Positions 7,953-17,017 of a stretch of DNA of 18,665 bases are shown here, one piece after another. Positions within the stretch are counted from its first letter, which is position 1, and every line of letters starts with the position of its first letter. The translations under genes were made by a program, and so were the position numbers. The stretch is from an uncultured Planctomycetaceae bacterium (GTDB lineage Bacteria; Planctomycetota; Phycisphaerae; UBA1845; UTPLA1), in assembly GCA_938008425.1 (NCBI GenBank), contig CALLKH010000189.1, forward strand, positions 1 through 18,665, given 5' to 3'. The notes under the pieces were generated by a model that did not search any database, was not told where the DNA came from, and worked only from the letters and a program-made list of their open reading frames with translations.

Positions 7953-9047
7953 ATGCTGAAACTCATCTGTGTCTGCGGGGCCCGGCCCAACTTCATGAAG
8001 ATTGCGCCCCTCATGGAGGCCTTCGCCCAATCCGGAAAAATCCAGACGCTCCTGGTCCACACCGGCCAGCACTACGACGAGCGAATGAGCAAGCTCTTCT
8101 TTCACGACCTCGGCATCCCCGAGCCGGATGTGAATCTGGAGGTCGGGTCGGCCAGCCACGCCGTGCAGACCGCCGAGATCATGAAATCATTCGAGCCGGT
8201 CGTGGAGCAGTTCCAGCCCGACTGGGTGGTGGTGGTCGGCGATGTGAACAGCACGATCGCCTGCGCGCTGGTGGCAGTGAAGCTGGGGGTGAAAGTCGCC
8301 CACGTCGAGGCGGGTCTGCGCAGCTATGACCGGGCGATGCCGGAGGAGATCAACCGGTTGCTCACCGATGCGATCAGCGATCTGCTGCTCGTCAGCGATC
8401 CGAGCGGCCTGGAGTCGCTGAAGCGGGAGGGCGTGGCGGATGAGAAGGTGATCTACGTCGGCAACGTGATGATCGACACACTCATGAAGCATCGCGAGCG
8501 CGCGAACCAGTCGAAGGTGCTCGACGCGCTCGGCCTCACGCCGAAGAAGTACGCCGTCATCACGCTGCACCGGCCGAGCAATGTCGATCAGCGCGAAACC
8601 CTCTCCGCCATTCTCGACGCCTTCGAGGAGATCGGACGGGAGATTCCGCTCGTCTTCCCGATGCACCCCCGCACGCGAAAGAACATCACGACACTGGGAC
8701 TCGGCGACCGGCTCGCGCAGATTACCGCGCTGAAAACGCCGGAGCCGCTCGGCTACCTGGACTTCCTCAAACTGATGGCGGACTGCTCGTTTGTGCTCAC
8801 CGATTCCGGCGGCATTCAGGAGGAGACGACGATCCTCAAGGTGCCGTGCCTGACGCTTCGCGAGAACACCGAGCGCCCGGCGACGATCACCGAAGGCACC
8901 AACCGGCTTGTCAAGCCGACGCAGGCGTCGATCGTTGGCGCCTATCGCGATCTGAAGAAGAACCCGATCGACACGAATCGCTCGCCCAAGTACTGGGACG
9001 GCCGCGCGGCGCAGCGCATCGCCGAGGTCTTTGAGAAACTTGCCTGA
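7953..9047 (+). CDS. wecB: UDP-N-acetylglucosamine 2-epimerase (non-hydrolysing)
   Basis: Interconverts UDP-GlcNAc and UDP-ManNAc in the cytosol, supplying ManNAc or ManNAcA for envelope polysaccharides. The 364-residue length is normal. Family motifs in order are GARPNFMK (9-16), HTGQHYDERMS (36-46), GDVNST (96-101), HVEAGLRS (117-124), PEEINR (130-135), DSGGIQEE (284-291), RENTERP (303-309) and GTN (315-317). These cover the UDP-binding and catalytic residues, so the enzyme should be active. It stands alone as a transcription unit, but lies close to the two glycosyltransferases on the same strand and may feed the same glycan. It converges with the mocA-like gene. Confidence 0.96.
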   Translation: MLKLICVCGARPNFMKIAPLMEAFAQSGKIQTLLVHTGQHYDERMSKLFFHDLGIPEPDVNLEVGSASHAVQTAEIMKSFEPVVEQFQPDWVVVVGDVNSTIACALVAVKLGVKVAHVEAGLRSYDRAMPEEINRLLTDAISDLLLVSDPSGLESLKREGVADEKVIYVGNVMIDTLMKHRERANQSKVLDALGLTPKKYAVITLHRPSNVDQRETLSAILDAFEEIGREIPLVFPMHPRTRKNITTLGLGDRLAQITALKTPEPLGYLDFLKLMADCSFVLTDSGGIQEETTILKVPCLTLRENTERPATITEGTNRLVKPTQASIVGAYRDLKKNPIDTNRSPKYWDGRAAQRIAEVFEKLA

Positions 9048-9221
9048 TTGATCGGTTCACAGCAATCCGTCCAGCGATTCGAAATAACGCGATTCGCAAA
9101 TTCGCGAGGGTCACGCCGTAGCACACGTCACGGATTGTGTCCGCACCGTTGGATCGGCGGCACCAGAGATCATCGCGGATTGCCCAAATCGACTCAATCG
9201 AGGGACTGGTGTGCGATTCTT

Positions 9222-9243
9222 CCTTGCCCCGTTGGGGCAAAGG
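9222..9243. terminator. Hairpin between convergent wecB and mocA-like genes
   Basis: TTGCCCC and GGGGCAA pair around a 3-nt loop. Two further C-G pairs form across a single bulged A. There is no U-tract on either side, so it is not a canonical intrinsic terminator, but it sits in the 252-bp gap between two converging stops, where a bidirectional transcription end is expected. Nothing else recognisable lies in the gap. Confidence 0.3.
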
Positions 9244-9299
9244 TGCCAAGAATCCGGTGAACTATTGAACGAGTCCCGGCTGCCGACATCCGGCGAATG

Positions 9300-9920
9300 T
9301 CACCCATTCGGCTCCGGCAGGCGCTCGTAATCTTCGGGTGTGTTCACGTCGATCGGCATCGGCGCCGACGTGATCGGCAGTTCGCGCACTTCGTCGGGAT
9401 GCATGCGGGCGAGTTCATTCAAACCCCGATCCCGCGGCCAGATTTCGATTTCGCGCAGGAGTCCGAAGCGAAACACCGCCGGGTGGCCGCGGCGGCCGCC
9501 GTAGCCGGCGATCAGGATTCCCGGCGGGTGCCGCGGCAGGCGAAACGCCTCGGCGCAGGTAGTGATGACGCCGGCGCGGATTTCGGGCTGATCGCCCGGC
9601 AGGATCAGGACCCCTTCGTCGTCGCCCGGCTTGTACTCGTCGATCAACCGCCGCAGGCCCAGCCGGATCGAATCGATCATCGCCGAGTCCGCATCCGCAT
9701 TGATCTCGATGAGCAGATCTTCCTCGGGGTTCTCTTCGTAACGCCGGGCGACGGTGGTATTGGTGACGAGCACGAGGGCGTCGACGGGTGACTCAAGAAC
9801 GGCATCGACGACGGCGTCCAGCAGCGTTCCTTCGCCGTAGGGCAGGAGCTGCTTGGGCCGGCCCATGCGCTTGCTCCGGCCGGCGGCGGGGATGATGGCG
9901 AAGACGCGGCGGGACGACAT
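9300..9920 (-). CDS. MocA/MobA-like molybdenum cofactor nucleotidyltransferase
   Basis: NTP-transferase fold of 206 residues. The N-terminal nucleotide-binding signature PAAGRSKRMGRPKQLLP (11-27) is complete, with the catalytic Arg/Lys residues. GDQP at 109-112 is the metal-binding segment, and GGRRGHPAVF at 141-150 matches the GxxGHP motif of MocA-type enzymes. MocA joins CMP to molybdopterin to make the cytosine dinucleotide cofactor of the xanthine dehydrogenase family; MobA would use GTP. The xdhC and dehydrogenase genes nearby favour MocA. The start has no clear ribosome-binding site. A 264-bp gap with repeats separates it from xdhC, so sharing a transcript is uncertain. Confidence 0.85.
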   Translation of the reverse strand: MSSRRVFAIIPAAGRSKRMGRPKQLLPYGEGTLLDAVVDAVLESPVDALVLVTNTTVARRYEENPEEDLLIEINADADSAMIDSIRLGLRRLIDEYKPGDDEGVLILPGDQPEIRAGVITTCAEAFRLPRHPPGILIAGYGGRRGHPAVFRFGLLREIEIWPRDRGLNELARMHPDEVRELPITSAPMPIDVNTPEDYERLPEPNG

Positions 9921-10012
9921 GAAAAGGTCTCGCGAAAGGCGACAGTTACCTGCGCTGCGAAGAAATCACTGCGTCATCATCGCTGCGGCGCGGGTTCTTC
10001 GATCAGTCCAGG

Positions 10013-10112
10013 CCTGTGGCACTGGCCAGAATCTTGTGGCATTGGCCAGAATCCTGTGGCACTGGCCGTAGTCCTGTGGCATTGGCCATAATCTTGTGGC
10101 ACAGGTTTCCAA
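10013..10112. repeat. Five tandem copies of a 20-bp repeat
   Basis: Units start at 10013, 10033, 10053, 10073 and 10093 with an exact 20-bp period. The core is CYTGTGGCAYTGGCC, with Y alternating C and T. The first four copies differ at only a few places. The fifth keeps the first nine bases and then turns into the adjoining palindrome. Short frames across it on the minus strand merely translate the repeat (WPMPQ-like). The location is the mocA-xdhC gap. Confidence 0.9.
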
Positions 10113-10146
10113 CCTGTGATCCGTGGCCCCGGTTTCCAACCGGGGC
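10100..10146. repeat. Two GTTTCCAAC-type palindromes
   Basis: Two hairpin-forming elements share the centre GGTT-TCC-AACC. The first (10100-10118) has 8-bp arms, CACAGGTT and AACCTGTG. The second (10126-10146) has 9-bp arms, GCCCCGGTT and AACCGGGGC. They directly follow the 20-bp repeats. Palindromes of this kind are, as I recall, frequent between genes in planctomycete genomes. Confidence 0.85.
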
Positions 10147-10184
10147 ACAAAATCAGGCACCAAGAGCCATGGGCGCAAGCACAC

Positions 10185-11138
10185 CTAGACTGCATTCTCT
10201 ACCACCCTCGGCCCCTCCACGCGCGTCGGCTTGTTCGCCCGGCGAACCTGGATCAGCTGCGCCAAGATGCTCACCGCGATCTCGGGCACGGTCACCGAAC
10301 CGATCGGCAGCCCGATCGGCGCGTGAACGCGCTCCAGCTTCGCCGGGTCCACCCCCAGCGCCGCCAGGTCGTCAAAGATCAGCTTTACCTTCCGACGGCT
10401 GCCGATCATGCCGATGTACCGCGCCGGCGACTCGATCACCGCGTGCAGCGCCTTCTCGTCGTTTGCATGGCCGCGCGTGACGATCACCACGAACGAATTC
10501 ACATCGATCGGCGTCGCCCGAAGCGTGAGCGCGATATCTCCAACCGCGGCGCGGATCGGCGGCGGAAGCCGGTTCGGGCCCATCATGTCGGCCCGGTCGT
10601 CGATCACCGTCGTATCGAAATCGAGCTGCACCGCCAGCCGGGCGAGTTCAGCCCCGACGTGCCCCGCGCCCGCGATGATCAGCTTCGCGGGCGGCTCGAT
10701 GTGCAAATCATACTGTTGCAGCGCGTTCTCATTCGTCACGCGAATCGGCAGGCACGCGTTCTGGCCTTGCTCCAGCGCCGCCGCCGCGTCGAGAAACGGC
10801 GCCGCCTTCGCGCCGGTGTCCACCGTCGTCACGGCGATCTTCATGTTGCCGCCGCAGATGAGGCCGTCGTCCCAGCCGTAGTCGTGGTCGAGTTGAAACG
10901 CGAGCAGGGTGGATTCGCCGCGTTGGAGAATCTCGAAGGCCCGCTTGCGAACCTCGGCCTCGACGCACCCGCCGCCGAGAGTGCCTTCGCTGGTCATGTT
11001 CTCGTGGAGCAGCAGCGACGCGCCGGCCGCCTGGGGCGTGGAGCCGTAGGAGCCGACGACGGTGCAGAAGGCGACGCGCCGGCCCTGCTCGACCTGCCGG
11101 GCGAGGGAGCGAAAGAGCTGTGCAAAGGGGTTGATCAT
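10185..11138 (-). CDS. xdhC: XdhC/CoxI family molybdenum cofactor insertion protein
   Basis: XdhC proteins bind molybdopterin, help sulfurate it and deliver it to xanthine dehydrogenase-type enzymes. This copy has 317 residues. The N-terminal XdhC/CoxI domain shows GSTPQAAGASLLL (32-44), GTLGGGCVEAEV (52-63) and GLICGG (92-97). A C-terminal Rossmann domain starts with LIIAGAGHVGAELARLA (153-169), then TRGHANDEKAL (221-231) and GMIGSRRK (243-250). It ends with the HAPIGLPIG...PEIAVSILAQL segment of the family. The likely client is the dehydrogenase at 12976-15741 on the same strand, now separated from it by three plus-strand genes. A TATAAT box lies 10 nt before the ATG. Confidence 0.93.
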   Translation of the reverse strand: MINPFAQLFRSLARQVEQGRRVAFCTVVGSYGSTPQAAGASLLLHENMTSEGTLGGGCVEAEVRKRAFEILQRGESTLLAFQLDHDYGWDDGLICGGNMKIAVTTVDTGAKAAPFLDAAAALEQGQNACLPIRVTNENALQQYDLHIEPPAKLIIAGAGHVGAELARLAVQLDFDTTVIDDRADMMGPNRLPPPIRAAVGDIALTLRATPIDVNSFVVIVTRGHANDEKALHAVIESPARYIGMIGSRRKVKLIFDDLAALGVDPAKLERVHAPIGLPIGSVTVPEIAVSILAQLIQVRRANKPTRVEGPRVVENAV

Positions 11139-11148
11139 GACCTGTTCA

Positions 11149-11178
11149 ATTATACGGGCTGCGGGGCCTGTGGGTGAA
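11149..11178 (-). promoter_or_regulatory. Probable xdhC promoter (near-leaderless)
   Basis: The minus strand reads TTCACC, 18 nt, TATAAT: four of six and six of six matches to sigma-70. The -10 ends 10 nt before the xdhC ATG, so the mRNA should begin about 4 nt before the start codon. The geometry is the same as at atpC. Confidence 0.5.
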
Positions 11179-11300
11179 TGAAACGCAGTCCGCTCGATCG
11201 CCGGCCGGCCCAGGGTTTGCCGGCGTCAAGCTCGCATCCTTGATGAAACCTGCGAAACGCCATTTCCACCGCTTGCCGCTGCGCGCTTCCGGCGGCGGGG

Positions 11301-11309
11301 TGCTATGAT
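11301..11309 (+). promoter_or_regulatory. Possible extended -10 promoter for the zinc-ribbon trio
   Basis: TGCTATGAT fits the extended -10 pattern TGnTATAAT with one mismatch. No good -35 is seen, which extended -10 promoters can tolerate. Predicted start near 11316, giving a leader of about 94 nt. The remaining xdhC-trio gap shows nothing else I can name. Confidence 0.35.
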
Positions 11310-11409
11310 CGGGTAGGGCCGGGTGAGCGTCACGCGCGGCCGGGAGGATTCGGGCGGTTCGATGGCGTGTACCTGCGCGGTCGAACCGGAATTCACGGGC
11401 TGACAGTGC

Positions 11410-11907
11410 ATGTGGCTTTCGCGCCATGAACCGCGGTGTCTGGACTGCGCCTATTCGCTGAAGGGGCTCGAATCGATGCGCTGCCCCGAATGCGGGCGGG
11501 GGTTTGATCCGGCCGACGCCGCCACTTATTCGGCCCAGACGCTCGACAGCCGGCGCTTGCTCGTCCGTGCGATTCTCGGCTTCGCACTGTGCCTCATGAT
11601 GGTGCTCGGGCTTCTGGTGGGTTTCGACGGCTCCGACTTGCTGGGTGATCAGTCGGGAACGATGGTCGGTGTCTTTCTGAGTCTGCTGTCCGTCGTATGG
11701 GTGATCGGGCCGATCGTCGGCTGGGTCATCTGCATGGATGTCGTCGTGGCAGGCTGGAACGTGATCGGCCGGAGGCGGGCGAGCGCGACGAATCGCGGCG
11801 AGCTGTGGATTGGGTTTCTGCTTTCTGTGCTGCCGGCGAGTGTGCCGTACATTCTGGTGGCGTCTGCGATGGTGGCCATCCTGCTGCGAGTAGGAGTCGG
11901 CATTTGA
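11410..11907 (+). CDS. Zinc-ribbon membrane protein, paralog 1 of 3
   Basis: Function unknown, 165 residues. A likely four-cysteine zinc ribbon is at the N-terminus (C10-x2-C13, then C25-x2-C28 in RCPECGRGF), followed by FDPADAATY and an LDSRR turn. Three or four membrane segments follow (about 52-71, 84-113, 132-158), with GPIVGW between the middle ones and RRR before the last. The start is firm because an in-frame TGA sits 9 nt upstream of the ATG. It is the first of three tandem paralogs; its stop overlaps the TTG start of the next as TTGA. The ribbon should face the cytosol if the positive-inside rule holds for the Arg clusters. Confidence 0.85.
   Translation: MWLSRHEPRCLDCAYSLKGLESMRCPECGRGFDPADAATYSAQTLDSRRLLVRAILGFALCLMMVLGLLVGFDGSDLLGDQSGTMVGVFLSLLSVVWVIGPIVGWVICMDVVVAGWNVIGRRRASATNRGELWIGFLLSVLPASVPYILVASAMVAILLRVGVGI
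11892..11896 (+). promoter_or_regulatory. Shine-Dalgarno sequence fixing the TTG start of paralog 2
   Basis: AGGAG lies 7 nt before the TTG at 11904, inside the end of paralog 1. It is one of the best ribosome-binding sites in the window and supports a TTG start that overlaps the previous stop codon. Confidence 0.7.
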
Positions 11908-12398
11908 GCGGGCACGAATTGGAAACGACTCACGGCGACATCCGCTGCATCCAATGCGAGTATTCGCTTTTCGGGCTTGAAACCCATCGCTGCCCCGAGT
12001 GCGGACGGCCGTTTGATCCGGCGGACGCAAAGACCTTCCATTTCGAGGTGCTCGACGGCCGGCAATACCTCCGCTGGTGCGGCTGGTCACTCGCCGGAAT
12101 TCTGCTCCCGCTGGTTCTGCTCTGCCTGGGGCGACTCTTCGACACCTTTATGACGAGCACTGGTCATTGGATGCCGAAGGCTTGTTTCGCCGTTGCCCTC
12201 CTTGTGGGAGGCCCATATGCGTTTGGCGCATGGGTGTCTTCGTTCGGCCTCGCCTCGATGGGCCGCCAGGCCCTGATACGTCGACGCTGCCCGGTTCAAC
12301 ATCGGAATTTCGCTTGGGCCGGTTTCGTTGTCACTTGGTTGATCGCCTTTGCACCGCTCGCCCTGCTGACGGCCAGCCGGGCGATTCTGCTATGGTGA
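11904..12398 (+). CDS. Zinc-ribbon membrane protein, paralog 2 of 3
   Basis: Function unknown, 164 residues from the TTG start. Cysteines are C15-x2-C18 and C30-x2-C33 (RCPECGRPF), with the same 12-residue step between pairs as in the neighbours. FDPADAKTF and LDGRQ follow. Hydrophobic segments are at about 60-80, 92-115 and 137-158, with GPYAFGAW between them and RRR at 126-128. The frame is open upstream to 11697, but that part overlaps paralog 1 and shows no family features. The overlap with the preceding stop and the AGGAG site point to coupled translation. Extra cysteines (C59, C74, C94, C129) are not shared with the other two. Confidence 0.83.
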   Translation: MSGHELETTHGDIRCIQCEYSLFGLETHRCPECGRPFDPADAKTFHFEVLDGRQYLRWCGWSLAGILLPLVLLCLGRLFDTFMTSTGHWMPKACFAVALLVGGPYAFGAWVSSFGLASMGRQALIRRRCPVQHRNFAWAGFVVTWLIAFAPLALLTASRAILLW

Positions 12399-12411
12399 TC
12401 TGAAGAGCCTG

Positions 12412-12423
12412 TTTGAATTCAAA
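12412..12423. repeat. Perfect 12-bp palindrome between paralogs 2 and 3
   Basis: TTTGAATTCAAA is a perfect palindrome in the 43-bp gap, 18 nt before the start of paralog 3. It could be an operator for a dimeric regulator or chance in an AT-richer stretch. No second copy was noticed in the window. Confidence 0.4.
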
Positions 12424-12441
12424 ATGCTCGGATAGTTCCTG

Positions 12442-12957
12442 ATGGGTCGAACGGCATTCTCAACTCCGGACTATCGCTGCCTGACCTGCGGCTACCCGCT
12501 CAACAGTCTCAGTTCCAATCGCTGCCCGGAGTGCGGCTGCGAATTCAACCCCGAGGATCCGAGTACTTATGTCTATTGCGTGCTGGACGGACGCAGGCTT
12601 GCGATGCTCGCACTGAAGTCGTGGTTTGCGCTGTTCTTCCCGATCGCGTTCAATCTCATGCTGGTGGCCGTTGGTGATTTGGGTTTGAGCAAATTCCCAA
12701 TCGTGGACGATGGCCTGTTTGGTCTCGCGCTGATGGTCTGGGTTGCTGGACCCATGTACGGTTGGAATGAGGCCCGCGTGACGATGGAGGAAATCTACGA
12801 GGCCCGGCGCGGCGGCGCGACGCGGCTGAAGCATCCCGCCGTGGCAAGGTTCGCCATTGTGTTTCTCTGGCTGCTCAGCGCGATTCCGCTGATCATTGTC
12901 GTCGGTTCGCTGGTTGTCATCGCAGGGCGCGTGGCATTTCGGATGATGTTCCGTTAG
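12442..12957 (+). CDS. Zinc-ribbon membrane protein, paralog 3 of 3
   Basis: Function unknown, 171 residues. The zinc ribbon is C13-x2-C16 and C28-x2-C31 (RCPECGCEF, with an extra C33), then FNPEDPSTY and LDGRR. Membrane segments are at about 60-78, 90-107 and 136-162. GPMYGW and an EARR cluster occupy the same places as in paralogs 1 and 2. It is the most diverged of the three. It is separated from paralog 2 by 43 bp instead of an overlap, so it may have its own expression signal. It ends 18 bp from the converging dehydrogenase gene. The ATG has no strong ribosome-binding site. Confidence 0.84.
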   Translation: MGRTAFSTPDYRCLTCGYPLNSLSSNRCPECGCEFNPEDPSTYVYCVLDGRRLAMLALKSWFALFFPIAFNLMLVAVGDLGLSKFPIVDDGLFGLALMVWVAGPMYGWNEARVTMEEIYEARRGGATRLKHPAVARFAIVFLWLLSAIPLIIVVGSLVVIAGRVAFRMMFR

Positions 12958-12975
12958 GTCTGATGCCGGCCGTGA

Positions 12976-15741
<2,766 letters not shown>

Positions 15742-15782
15742 GACGGCGGTCCTCATTGCCCCGATTCAGGGCCTCAAGTTCC

Positions 15783-15811
15783 ATTATGGACCGCAAGCGG
15801 TGAAGCGACAA
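15783..15811 (-). promoter_or_regulatory. Probable promoter of the molybdenum hydroxylase gene
   Basis: The minus strand reads TTGTCG, 17 nt, CATAAT: four of six and five of six matches to sigma-70. Predicted start near 15776, leaving a leader of about 35 nt before the ATG at 15741. This gives the dehydrogenase its own promoter, apart from xdhC. Confidence 0.5.
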
Positions 15812-15853
15812 CGCGGGAATCGAGTTTTCGGCAGATGACAGGAGATTATCGGT

Positions 15854-15893
15854 AAAAAAAAGAACGGCGTGACGAATTGTTGTCGTCACGCCG
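15854..15893 (-). terminator. Intrinsic terminator of the PEP-CTERM gene
   Basis: Perfect 11-bp arms (CGGCGTGACGA and TCGTCACGCCG) enclose a 7-nt loop. On the minus strand a run of eight T follows after three bases. This is a textbook Rho-independent terminator, 54 bp past the stop of the PEP-CTERM gene, insulating it from the dehydrogenase promoter. Confidence 0.9.
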
Positions 15894-15946
15894 CTCAGAT
15901 TAGTCATTGCGATTCCGCGGATGCCGAAATCGAATCGATTGCCCGA

Positions 15947-16705
15947 TCAGCAGTTTCGGCGTCGCTTGAGGAGCAGAATCCCGCCGAGTGACAGAAGGCC
16001 GAGCGTCGCGGGCTCCGGAACGGGATTGCCTTCAATGACGATGTAGAACGTCGCGGGCGCTCCGGCGCCGAAGTTGAAGGGTCCGATTTCCGTCGGCGCG
16101 CCGGCGATGCCCGACGTCTGGTCGGGATCATGCGCCCAGGCGGCGGTATTCGCGTTCGCGAAGCCGACAGCCGGATTCGTGATGCGCCAGCCATTGGCCG
16201 AGTTGGTGCTCGACAGGTTGACGCCCAGGGCAAAGGAGCCGAATCCCGGGATGAGCGTGGTGTTCAGCGGTACGGTGAACATCGGCGTGACACCATCACC
16301 GAACGTCACCAGCGACGTCACGGAGGCCGCCGCAGCGCCGAGCCCCTGCATTCCAACTAGGTTTGCCGGGATGTCAATCTGCGTGTCGGGCGGCGTGGTC
16401 GCCGTGGTGAATGTCGTCCAATAGACACTGACGTTCGTGGCCGGCGCGCCGGCAAGCTGTCGAATTCCGACGGTGACCTTGGTCACCTGGAGCGCGGTGT
16501 TGGCGCCCAGCAGGGCATTCGCGATGGGCACGTCGTCGTACGCCACCCGATTGGCACTGCCGGTGTCACCGGCGCTGAAGAATCCAGCCTGGCCGACGTT
16601 GGCGCGTGAGCCGGTCTGCACGCTCGCGTCATACACGAGTGCCGCGCTGGCCGACGACGTCGCAGCCAGCATCGCGGCAATTCCCAGAGTCAATGCACGT
16701 TTCAT
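15947..16705 (-). CDS. PEP-CTERM sorting domain protein
   Basis: Secreted or envelope protein, 252 residues. A signal peptide (1-21, ending SASA) precedes a Thr/Ser/Ala-rich beta-type body with no enzyme motif that I recognise. The C-terminus is the classic sorting tag: VPEP at 229-232, a hydrophobic helix, and KRRR at 247-250. Exosortase recognises the PEP motif and cleaves such proteins during export, often in organisms making extracellular polysaccharide. No exosortase gene is in this window. The start is firm, with AAGGAGAGG 8 nt upstream. The gene appears monocistronic, with its own terminator. Confidence 0.93.
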   Translation of the reverse strand: MKRALTLGIAAMLAATSSASAALVYDASVQTGSRANVGQAGFFSAGDTGSANRVAYDDVPIANALLGANTALQVTKVTVGIRQLAGAPATNVSVYWTTFTTATTPPDTQIDIPANLVGMQGLGAAAASVTSLVTFGDGVTPMFTVPLNTTLIPGFGSFALGVNLSSTNSANGWRITNPAVGFANANTAAWAHDPDQTSGIAGAPTEIGPFNFGAGAPATFYIVIEGNPVPEPATLGLLSLGGILLLKRRRNC

Positions 16706-16713
16706 TGTTCAAA

Positions 16714-16722
16714 CCTCTCCTT
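16714..16722 (-). promoter_or_regulatory. Strong Shine-Dalgarno of the PEP-CTERM gene
   Basis: AAGGAGAGG on the minus strand, 8 nt before the ATG. It is the strongest ribosome-binding site in the window and suggests high expression compared with neighbours that lack one. Confidence 0.8.
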
Positions 16723-16803
16723 AAACATGTTTTTTTGATAAGGGGCCCGCGGCGATCAGTTGTTGATCAGCGCTCTCCCCCCGAAATCCTGCTCGCAGGG
16801 ACT

Positions 16804-16833
16804 ATTAGACCAGAAATGGATGTCCTGAAGCAA
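16804..16833 (-). promoter_or_regulatory. Possible PEP-CTERM gene promoter
   Basis: The minus strand reads TTGCTT, 18 nt, TCTAAT: three of six and five of six matches to sigma-70. The transcript would start near 16797, leaving a leader of about 90 nt that contains the GATCA inverted repeat. Confidence 0.35.
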
Positions 16834-17017
16834 GGTTTCGTGCGGCTTGGATGAACAATTCTCAGGCGTTATTGAGACCCGGCGAATGCATTGCATGCAT
16901 ACCAATTCAGGCGATCGCCGCGGACGCGCGGCGTGTCGAAATCATCGGGTTGGACCATCGCCGCGGCTGAAACGGGGCGGTGTAAAGACCATGACAGAAC
17001 GACAAACACCTTGAGGG

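Larger units (their letters stand above)
16706..17017. other. Intergenic region upstream of the PEP-CTERM gene
   Basis: No gene is seen in these 312 bases. Apart from the ribosome-binding site and candidate promoter, there is an inverted repeat GATCA-5 nt-TGATC at 16754-16768 and two ATGCAT hexamers 3 nt apart at 16886-16900. Their meaning is unknown. No intrinsic terminator follows the gene ending at 17018. Confidence 0.5.

Noticed and set aside
7766..8062. Upstream extension of atpC by 99 codons
   Set aside because: The extension runs antisense into wecB, has no homology, and the promoter and family start both fit the ATG at 7765.
10013..10112. CRISPR array
   Set aside because: The repeats are 20 bp and directly adjacent, with no spacers and no cas genes nearby.
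9966..10195. Two small minus-strand frames encoding WPMPQ- and GWKPVP-like repeats
   Set aside because: They are translations of the 20-bp repeat and palindromes. Such frames arise wherever these elements lie and show no ribosome-binding site.
11697..11903. Upstream extension of zinc-ribbon paralog 2
   Set aside because: The extension lies wholly inside paralog 1 in another frame and has no family features. The AGGAG-TTG start gives a protein matching its paralogs in length.
11146..12090. A 314-codon minus-strand frame opposite the first two zinc-ribbon genes
   Set aside because: It is Arg/Pro/His-rich with no motif, while the plus strand carries the cysteine signatures in consistent spacing.
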